NCBI RefSeq assembly: GCF_004310425.1
Contig: NZ_SIUB01000003.1
Coordinates: 310,001-374,000, forward strand
DNA length: 64,000 nt
DNA from: Hansschlegelia quercus
GTDB lineage: Bacteria; Pseudomonadota; Alphaproteobacteria; Rhizobiales; Methylopilaceae
Reading direction: 5' to 3'
The position numbers and the translations under genes are program-made. The stretch's first letter is position 1. The number at the start of each line of letters is the position of its first letter. Positions 57,947-64,000 of the stretch are shown one piece after another. Under the pieces are notes generated by a model, which saw only the letters and a list, made by a program, of their open reading frames with translations, was not told the DNA's origin and ran no database searches.

Positions 57947-58962
57947 GCGGGCGAAACGGCGCCGCGCCGGCCGGAAGGCGCGAAGATGATGAGGCTCCTG
58001 CGAAGACGCAGTCGCCGCGGGGAGGTGATCTGCGCGCCCAGTCCCGCCCGGCGGCGGGTCCCGGCCGCAGGCTCGGTCCGATCGTCCCAGCCTCCTCGGT
58101 CTCCGGCACCACGCTCGTCATGGTGATCGCGATCATGACCTATCTCGCGGGGTTGACGGTCGGCGGCGTCGATCTCGTGCGCGCGACCGCCGACGATTGG
58201 GCGCGAGACATCGTGCGCGAGACGACGATTCAGATCCGCCCAGCCGAAGGCCGCGACATGGACGCTTCCGTCGCGCGCGTCTCCGAGATCGCCCGGGGGA
58301 CCCGCGGGGTGTCGGAGGTCCGGCCCTATTCCAAAGCGGAGACGGCGCGGCTGCTTGAGCCGTGGCTCGGCTCAGGCCTCTCCTTCGACGACCTCCCCAT
58401 CCCGCGGCTCGTAGTGCTCAAGCTGTCCGACGCGACGCAGTTCGACGCCGTCGCCATGCAGGCGAAACTCGAAAGGGAGGCCCCGGGCGCGACGCTCGAC
58501 GACCACAGGCGCTTCCTCGACCGGCTGGTCGCAATGGCGCGCACCATCGTGTGGCTTGGGGTGGGGGTGCTCGCGCTGATGCTTGCGGCGACCGTGCTCT
58601 CCGTCGTCTTCGCGACGCGGGGCGCAATGGCGGGCAACCGCGACATCGTGCAGGTCCTGCATTTCGTCGGCGCGCGCGACGGCTACATCGCCGGACAGTT
58701 CCAGCGTCGCTTCCTGCGGCTGGGCCTGAAGGGCGGGTGCGCCGGGGGCGCGGCGGCGATCGCGACATTCCTGACTGCAGGCCTCATGGCCGATCAAGGA
58801 GTGGGTACGGCGGCGGTCGACCAGGTCGACGCTTTGTTCGGCCGCTTCGAGGTCGGCGCGTCGGCCTATGCGGGCGTGCTCTCTATCGTGCTGATCATCG
58901 CGGCGCTCACCTCGATCACGTCGAGGGTGACCGTCTACCGGACCTTGAGGGCGATGGGATGA
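57943..58962 (+). CDS. ftsX: Cell division protein FtsX
   Basis: 339 residues. N-terminal hydrophilic/Pro-Ala-rich tail, four transmembrane helices (first near VIAIMTYLAGLTVGG), and a periplasmic loop between TM1 and TM2. ATG 57943 overlaps the ftsE stop. The membrane partner of FtsE; the N-terminal tail is longer than in E. coli. Confidence 0.93.
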   Translation: MSGRNGAAPAGRREDDEAPAKTQSPRGGDLRAQSRPAAGPGRRLGPIVPASSVSGTTLVMVIAIMTYLAGLTVGGVDLVRATADDWARDIVRETTIQIRPAEGRDMDASVARVSEIARGTRGVSEVRPYSKAETARLLEPWLGSGLSFDDLPIPRLVVLKLSDATQFDAVAMQAKLEREAPGATLDDHRRFLDRLVAMARTIVWLGVGVLALMLAATVLSVVFATRGAMAGNRDIVQVLHFVGARDGYIAGQFQRRFLRLGLKGGCAGGAAAIATFLTAGLMADQGVGTAAVDQVDALFGRFEVGASAYAGVLSIVLIIAALTSITSRVTVYRTLRAMG

Positions 58963-59037
58963 GCGCGCGCCCGATGCTTGCTCTGCATGCGGCGCCGCTG
59001 CGAACGCGGCGTTCTTGGCGGAACCGGCGCGGCTGAG

Positions 59038-59742
59038 ATGCGAGCTCCGGCGGACATCGGGCGTCGCGAAACGGCGTCCCAGCGGCGGGTGGGCGGCGGC
59101 TTCGGAGCGCTGCGGCCGATCCTGTTCGTATGCGTCGCCGTCGGACTGCTGCTCGGCCTTGGCTTCCTCAAATTTCTGTCGGTCGTGCCCGAAGGCGAGC
59201 AGGCCGCGCCTGCGAAGAGCGACGGCATCGTCGCGCTGACCGGCGGGGCGGAGCGCCTGTCCGACGCGTTGCGACTGCTCGCTTCCGGCCGAGGGCGGCG
59301 CCTGCTGATCTCCGGCGTCCATCCGGGGACGACCGAGGCGGAGCTCGCGCGAGCCCAGCCCGATTACGAGCCTTTCGCGCGCTGCTGCATCGACCTCGGG
59401 CGTCGGGCGCTGAACACGGCAGGAAACGCCGTGGAGACGCGGCGATGGGCGGAAAGCCACGGCTTCCACTCGCTCATCGTCGTGACTTCGGGCTATCACA
59501 TGCCCCGTACATTGATGGAGCTGTCCCGCGAGATGCCTGACGTCGCGCTCGTCCCCTACGCCGTCGTGACCGATCGCCTGCGCGGCGAGCCTTGGTGGCG
59601 CGACTGGCCGACGGCGCGGCTGATCGTCGGCGAGTACGTGAAGTATGTCGCGGCGCTGGTGAGGATCCGGCTCGCGCCGAGACTGGCGAGGGCGGAAGCC
59701 GTCGTGCAGGGACGGGCGGACGCGCCCGACTCCCGCTCCTGA
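59038..59742 (+). CDS. YdcF/SanA-like DUF218 membrane protein
   Basis: 234 residues. One transmembrane helix near residues 24-48 (ILFVCVAVGLLLGLGF), then a DUF218 Rossmann-like domain with IVALTGGAERLSDALRLL, LLISGVHPGTTEAEL and VTSGYHMPRTLMEL. SanA/ElyC-type proteins affect envelope integrity; exact role unknown. ATG 59038 follows the ftsX stop by 75 bases. Confidence 0.84.
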   Translation: MRAPADIGRRETASQRRVGGGFGALRPILFVCVAVGLLLGLGFLKFLSVVPEGEQAAPAKSDGIVALTGGAERLSDALRLLASGRGRRLLISGVHPGTTEAELARAQPDYEPFARCCIDLGRRALNTAGNAVETRRWAESHGFHSLIVVTSGYHMPRTLMELSREMPDVALVPYAVVTDRLRGEPWWRDWPTARLIVGEYVKYVAALVRIRLAPRLARAEAVVQGRADAPDSRS

Positions 59743-59756
59743 CAAGTCCGGCATCC

Positions 59757-60557
59757 TTGCAGAGCGCCGACCGGCCATCCGACGAGGACACGCGCGCCCG
59801 CCCTGTCGCTCGCTGGCGCCCTTATGTCTTCAACGCCGCGATGGGCGCGCTTGTCGCGGTGACCGCGCTTGTCGCGGGACCTGCGCTGATCGTGCTGCCC
59901 CAGGAGCGGACGCGGGCGGTCGCGCGCTGGTGGGCGCGCACCAACCTGAAGCTGCTGAGGGCGATCGTCGGCATCAGCCTCGAGATCCGCGGACGCGAGC
60001 ATATCCCGCAGGGCGGCGCGCTGATCGCGGTCAAGCATCAGTCGGCGCTCGAGACCTTCGCCCTGATGCCGGAGCTTCCGGACCCGGCGTTCGTGCTCAA
60101 GCGCGAACTGCTCGAACTTCCTCTGTTCGGCTGGTTCCTGCAGCGGATCGGCGTGATCGCCGTCAATCGGGCGGCCGGCTCCAAAGCGCTTGGCGACCTC
60201 CTTCTCCAATCGCAGAAGGCGACCGTTCTGGGGCGGCAGGTGGTGATCTATCCCGAGGGCACGCGGCGGCCCATCGGCGCCCCGCCGGACTACAAGTCCG
60301 GGGTCGCGCTGCTCTACAAGCGTCTCGATGTCGCCTGCGTGCCGGTCGCGATCAACACCGGCGTGTTCTGGCCGAAGAAGGCGCCAGTCTGGCGGCGCGG
60401 TCGGGCCGTCATCGAATTTCTCGAACCAATCCCGCCGGGGCTTGACCGGCACGATTTCGAGCGCTTGCTCCAGTCTCGGATCGAACAGGCGAGCGCGGCG
60501 CTTGCGGCGGAAGCGCAGGGAGACCAAGAGGTTCTTGTCTTCTCGTCGATCGATTAG
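59757..60557 (+). CDS. plsC: 1-acyl-sn-glycerol-3-phosphate acyltransferase (PlsC-like)
   Basis: 266 residues from the preferred start. N-terminal TM about NAAMGALVAVTALVAGPAL, motif I VKHQSALETFAL (variant of NHxxxxD), motif III IYPEGTRR and a C-terminal VPVAINTGVFW. Makes phosphatidic acid from lysophosphatidic acid. The start is uncertain: TTG 59757 lies 14 bases after the ydcF stop; the next ATG at 59841 would cut into TM1; the frame to 59592 overlaps ydcF. Confidence 0.88.
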   Translation: MQSADRPSDEDTRARPVARWRPYVFNAAMGALVAVTALVAGPALIVLPQERTRAVARWWARTNLKLLRAIVGISLEIRGREHIPQGGALIAVKHQSALETFALMPELPDPAFVLKRELLELPLFGWFLQRIGVIAVNRAAGSKALGDLLLQSQKATVLGRQVVIYPEGTRRPIGAPPDYKSGVALLYKRLDVACVPVAINTGVFWPKKAPVWRRGRAVIEFLEPIPPGLDRHDFERLLQSRIEQASAALAAEAQGDQEVLVFSSID

Positions 60558-60616
60558 CTTGACAAGGGAGTATGCAGAAACCCCTATTGTGCTGAGAATG
60601 CGCGAGGTGATTCGCT

Positions 60617-61114
60617 ATGGCGAAGCTCGACATCGCCGAAATCGGCGAACTGCTGGACAGCATCTCTTCGGGGGCGGCTCCGGCGTCGGCAAAAGATGAT
60701 GGGCTAGCGATGGTCGCCCGCGAGAGCGGGATCGGCAACCGCTACCGCGTGTGGCGCGGGCGATCCCACAGGCGCTACGTCGTAACCGTGATGCCGCTGG
60801 ACGAGGCGATGCGCGTTGAGAACGCCATCGTCATGCTGGTCGCTTACGCCGCGGACGGCGGCCGCGAAATTCTGTGGGCTGGCGAGAGCGGATCGTCATT
60901 GCCGGGCTTGGTCATCGCTGCCGGCGCGCGCATCGAAGCCCACGTCCACCTGCTTGCGACCGACGCCGACACGCGCGCCACGGTGCTGGCCGATCTCATC
61001 AACGGCGCGCAAGGCTATTCGTCGGTGCTGACCGTCAGGGCTGCGGCCAGCCATGCGAGGGTCGGGTCCACCACGCCGAGCCGTTCGAGTTCGCGCGCGG
61101 TGTTGACCACGTAA
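60617..61114 (+). CDS. Hypothetical protein, converging with cyclotransferase gene
   Basis: 165 residues, unrecognised. MAKLDIAEIGELLDSISSGA, then a mixed alpha/beta part with YVVTVMPLDEAMRVENAIVM and VLADLINGAQGYSSVL. No signal peptide or membrane segment. The last ~100 bases run antisense to the ChaC-like gene; the low-complexity end (RSSSRAVLTT) may be an artefact, so the true gene could be shorter. Confidence 0.5.
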   Translation: MAKLDIAEIGELLDSISSGAAPASAKDDGLAMVARESGIGNRYRVWRGRSHRRYVVTVMPLDEAMRVENAIVMLVAYAADGGREILWAGESGSSLPGLVIAAGARIEAHVHLLATDADTRATVLADLINGAQGYSSVLTVRAAASHARVGSTTPSRSSSRAVLTT

Positions 61115-61557
61115 TCCGGGTTCGGGCCGGCGAGACCGACCCGGCCGACGATCCGCGACAGCGTCTCTTCCGGCGACAGAAGACCGACATACTGTCTGTG
61201 CGCGCGATCGACCACGTAAGCGACCGCCGGAACCACGCGCCCATCGGGCAGGGTCGTCGGCAGCATCTTCTCCAGATAGACGTTGGTGGCGAGTTCTCGC
61301 TCCCGAAGGTAGTCGAGCGTCGCCGGCACGCGCGGGGCCGCTACGCGATACGCCACGCCTTTGCAGGAGCCGCCCTCGTCGAGCCCCAAGACCAGGCCCG
61401 GATTCGCCGGGGTGCCACGATGGAGGTGGGATTCGATGCAGAGCGCGCGGTGATAGCCGTCCACCTCGGCGGGCGTCATTTCGGCGGCCTCGAAGCCGGG
61501 GCGCCACATCAGCGAACCGTAGGCGAACACCCAGAGGTCGACGTCGGTCGGGATCAT
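61015..61557 (-). CDS. Gamma-glutamylcyclotransferase (ChaC-like)
   Basis: 180 residues from ATG 61557; ATG 61599 (14 residues longer) is equally possible. LWVFAYGSLMWRPGFE with the YGSLMW signature, ESHLHRGTPANPGLVLGL, and GVAYRVAAP. ChaC-type enzymes cleave glutathione to 5-oxoproline and Cys-Gly in the cytosol. Divergent from the DUF2125 gene. The 3' end overlaps the hypothetical at 60617-61114. Confidence 0.85.
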   Translation of the reverse strand: MIPTDVDLWVFAYGSLMWRPGFEAAEMTPAEVDGYHRALCIESHLHRGTPANPGLVLGLDEGGSCKGVAYRVAAPRVPATLDYLRERELATNVYLEKMLPTTLPDGRVVPAVAYVVDRAHRQYVGLLSPEETLSRIVGRVGLAGPNPDYVVNTARELERLGVVDPTLAWLAAALTVSTDE

Positions 61558-61669
61558 AGTCTGTCCGAAACGACTGGCTTGACGACGCGTCACGCTCATG
61601 CGTCGGGTAGCAGCCTCGCCGAACCCCCGCAAGGGCGGGCGCCGCGGCGCAACAAATAAGCCGTGAGGC

Positions 61670-62722
61670 ATGATGAGCATGGCCCCCGAAATCGCGTCGC
61701 GCAGCCGAAGCGGGCTGTGGGGATTGTTCGTTCCCCTCATTCTTGTGGCAGTGCTTGCGGCTGGCTGGTCAGGCTTCTGGTTCTATGCGGCCGGCCGCGC
61801 CGATGCGGCGATCGACGACTGGCTCGCCAAGGAGGCCGCGCGTGGACGGGCCTATGCCTGCGAGAAGCGCGCGCTGGGCGGCTTCCCCTTCCGCGCGGAA
61901 CTGACCTGCGACGGCGTGAGCGCCGTGATCGCGACCACCGGCGGCGAAGTGCGCGCCTCCGCGCCGCGGTTCAAGGCGGTGGCGCAGGTCTACGACCCGA
62001 ACCGCATGATCGCCGAGCTCGACGGGCCGGTGTCGCTCACCACGGCCGACGGGCGAACCCTCGCGCTTAGCTACCAGCTCGCACAGGCGAGCCTCGGCAT
62101 CGCCGACCGTCGCTTCGATCGCGGCTCGTTGGTCGTCGACGCTCCGCGCCTGAGGGAGGGGCCGGACGAGGTCGGGGCCGCCAAGGCGTTCGAAGCCCAT
62201 GTCCGCCGCGTGCCGGGCGGCGAGGCGGGCGCCTACGACGTCGCGCTCACGCTCGACGAAGCCGACGCGCCGCTGCTTGGCATGCTGCCCATCGGGCAAG
62301 GCCCCGTGTCGCTGCAACTCCAGGCCGAAGCGCGCGGCGTCGACGATTCGACGACGCTAAAATCGCCGGCGGACCGCCTCCGAGCCTTCGCGGAAGCGGC
62401 AGGGACGGTGCACGTGTCGCTGGCGAAGCTCGTTCGCGGCGATGTCGCGGCCGAGGCGCGCGGCGATCTCGCCCTCGACAAGCAGGGCCGCATCGAAGGC
62501 TCCGGCGATTTCGTCGCGCGCGGCGCCGACGACCTTGTGCGCGCTCTGCTTCCCGACGACGGCAAGAAGGGGCTGGCTGCTCTGCTCGGCGTTGGCGTCC
62601 AGATGCTGGGCTCGCCGGCGAAGCTCGATGGGGCCGACGCCATGAGCTATCGCATAAGGATCGAGAAGGGCCGCGTCGCGGTTGGGCCGATCAAGGTCTA
62701 CAAGCTGCCTCCGGTCTTCTGA
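61670..62722 (+). CDS. DUF2125 family protein
   Basis: 350 residues. N-terminal transmembrane anchor about residues 17-40 (LWGLFVPLILVAVLAAGW), then a large periplasmic beta-rich domain. YACEKRALGGFPFRAELTCDG and GPIKVYKLPPVF match DUF2125, an alphaproteobacterial family of unknown role. ATG 61670 or ATG 61673 can start it. The 3' end overlaps the TPP enzyme by 25 bases tail to tail. Confidence 0.84.
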   Translation: MMSMAPEIASRSRSGLWGLFVPLILVAVLAAGWSGFWFYAAGRADAAIDDWLAKEAARGRAYACEKRALGGFPFRAELTCDGVSAVIATTGGEVRASAPRFKAVAQVYDPNRMIAELDGPVSLTTADGRTLALSYQLAQASLGIADRRFDRGSLVVDAPRLREGPDEVGAAKAFEAHVRRVPGGEAGAYDVALTLDEADAPLLGMLPIGQGPVSLQLQAEARGVDDSTTLKSPADRLRAFAEAAGTVHVSLAKLVRGDVAAEARGDLALDKQGRIEGSGDFVARGADDLVRALLPDDGKKGLAALLGVGVQMLGSPAKLDGADAMSYRIRIEKGRVAVGPIKVYKLPPVF

Positions 62723-64000
62723 GCGGCCTCGCGGATCGACGATAGCGTCGCGGTCGGCGTGACAGCCTCGGGATCAAGCCGGACGTGGACGAGCGCCGGC
62801 CGTCCGCACGCCAGCGCTGTCGAGAAGGCTCCGGCGAACTGGCCGGCCTCCGTGACCGAAAAACCCTCCGCGCCATAGGCGCGCGCGAGACCGGCGAAAT
62901 CCGGGCTCGTCACTGTGGCGCCGAACGATCGGCCGGGATATTCGCGCTCCTGATGCATGCGGATCGTGCCGAACTGGCCGTTGTCGATCACCACGACGAC
63001 GATCGCGAGTTCGTGTTGAACGGCGGTCGCCATCTCCTGCCCGGTCATCAGGAAGCAGCCATCGCCAGCGAGCGCGACCACGATGCGCTCTGAATGCAGG
63101 CGCTTCGCGGCGATCGCGGCCGGCACGCCGTAGCCCATCGATCCCGAGTTCGGCGCAGCCTGCGTCCCGTAAGCGCGGAAGCGGTGGAACCGGTGAAGCC
63201 AGATCGCATAATTGCCGGCGCCGTTCGCGACGATCGCGTCCTGCGGCAGCGCCCTCAGCGCGTCGATCACTTCCGCCATCTGCACGTCGCCGGGGTGGGG
63301 CGGGACGGTCTCCGACCATTCGAGATAGGCGGCGTGAGCGGCCTCCGCCTCGCCTTCCCAGGGGATCGTCTGCGGCGGCTGGACGGCTTCGAGCGCAGCG
63401 GCGAAGGCCGCCGGCGAGGCGTTGATCGCGAGCGCCGGCTGATAGACGCGGCCGAGCTCCTCCGGGTCGGCATGGATATGGACTAGCGCCTGCCGCGGCG
63501 TTGGCACGGCGAGCGCCTCGTAGCCTTGGGCGGACGCCTCCGACAGGCGCCCCCCGATCAGCAGGACGAGGTCGGCCTCGTCGACGCGCGCGCGGAGCTT
63601 CGGGTTCGGGCCGATGCCGAAATCGCCGGCGTAGCAGGGGTGATCGGCCGAAAAGAGCGATTGTCTGCGGAAGGTGACCGCGGTCGGCAGCTGGAAGCGG
63701 CTCGCGAAGCGCTCGACGCGGGAGACCGCGGCCTGGCTCCAGCGCGAGCCGCCGATGAGCGCAATCGGACGCTTCGCCGCCCAGAGCATCTTCTGGAGCT
63801 GCGCCATGTCGGCGAGCCCCGGCCAAGTCTCGGCCGCGACGACAGGCGGAGCGTCCTCGACATCCGCCGTCTCCGTCAGCATGTCCTCGGGGAGCGCGAT
63901 GACCACGGGGCCGGGCCGTCCCTGGCAGGCCGTGCGGATGGCGCGCGCGACGAATTCCGGGATGCGCGCGGGATCGTCGATCTCGACGACCCACTTCGCG
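62698..64000 (-). CDS. Thiamine-pyrophosphate-dependent enzyme (acetolactate-synthase-like), 5'-truncated
   Basis: 434 visible residues; the frame stays open through base 64000, so the start is beyond the edge and the GTG at 63906 is internal. The end reads KWVVEIDDPARIPEFVARA. Central domain, then the PP domain with GDGCFLMTGQEMA and a downstream Asn in VIDNGQFGTIRMHQE, a GDG-x-N cofactor motif. Probably a homologue of acetolactate synthase large subunit, but with no small subunit gene here. Substrate uncertain. Confidence 0.85.
   Translation of the reverse strand, partial: AKWVVEIDDPARIPEFVARAIRTACQGRPGPVVIALPEDMLTETADVEDAPPVVAAETWPGLADMAQLQKMLWAAKRPIALIGGSRWSQAAVSRVERFASRFQLPTAVTFRRQSLFSADHPCYAGDFGIGPNPKLRARVDEADLVLLIGGRLSEASAQGYEALAVPTPRQALVHIHADPEELGRVYQPALAINASPAAFAAALEAVQPPQTIPWEGEAEAAHAAYLEWSETVPPHPGDVQMAEVIDALRALPQDAIVANGAGNYAIWLHRFHRFRAYGTQAAPNSGSMGYGVPAAIAAKRLHSERIVVALAGDGCFLMTGQEMATAVQHELAIVVVVIDNGQFGTIRMHQEREYPGRSFGATVTSPDFAGLARAYGAEGFSVTEAGQFAGAFSTALACGRPALVHVRLDPEAVTPTATLSSIREAAQKTGGSL

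Overview
This is a G+C-rich window of about 64 kb, densely packed with genes and mostly housekeeping. It looks like a chromosome segment from an alphaproteobacterium of the order Hyphomicrobiales (Rhizobiales). The basis is gene content and order: a very large NAD-glutamate dehydrogenase, a murA/DUF2948/hisD/UPF0262/LMW-phosphatase/infA/maf/yacG block, an hpt-cpdR pair, an ftsEX-ydcF-plsC block, a PmtA-type phospholipid methyltransferase, and DUF1194, DUF2125 and DUF1737 proteins. A mesaconyl-CoA hydratase suggests the ethylmalonyl-CoA pathway, so a methylotroph-like or PHB-forming relative (Methylopila, Hansschlegelia or Methylobacterium type) is possible. That genus-level placement is inference.

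Layout. 1-6.5 kb: truncated secreted SGNH hydrolase, giant glutamate dehydrogenase, frameshifted gluQ. 6.6-12.3 kb: DNA glycosylase, esterase, HNH nuclease, VOC protein, leuB, asd. 12.2-15 kb: TPR-like protein, mesaconyl-CoA hydratase, TetR regulator. 15.2-18.7 kb: complete sdhCDAB. 18.8-24.9 kb: ispG-zur, 3-hydroxybutyrate dehydrogenase, glucokinase, RluA synthase, lipid kinase. 24.9-30.8 kb: a 43-bp perfect palindrome, then the murA-to-yacG cluster ending in tRNA-Phe. 30.8-32.7 kb: a small atypical patch with a tRNA-like remnant, a lower-G+C 2OG-Fe(II) dioxygenase and alkB. 33-38 kb: dnaK (with a plausible heat-shock promoter), dnaJ, pmtA, FMN reductase, pyrF. 38.3-43.3 kb: FixJ-type regulator and, on the minus strand, rpmI-rplT and pheST separated by a clear terminator and a REP-like repeat. 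43.5-46 kb: periplasmic protein, molbindin, TauE/SafE exporter, DUF1194 protein. 46.1-49.8 kb: cdd-deoA-deoB-upp nucleoside salvage. 49.8-51.2 kb: dsbB, YqaA, tRNA-Leu. 51.2-55.5 kb: glycosyltransferase and a KpsE/KpsT/KpsM-like export set. 55.5-64 kb: cpdR, hpt, zinc-ribbon protein, ftsEX-ydcF-plsC, ChaC-like cyclotransferase, DUF2125 protein, and a TPP enzyme cut by the right edge.

No CRISPR array, complete transposon, prophage or recognised defence system is visible. The most notable non-routine signals are the 90-bp near-perfect palindrome at 24943-25032, a capsule-type ABC ATPase in which every catalytic motif is degenerate (including a DE-to-NQ change in Walker B), a single-base frameshift in gluQ, and the low-G+C dioxygenase islet beside tRNA-Phe.
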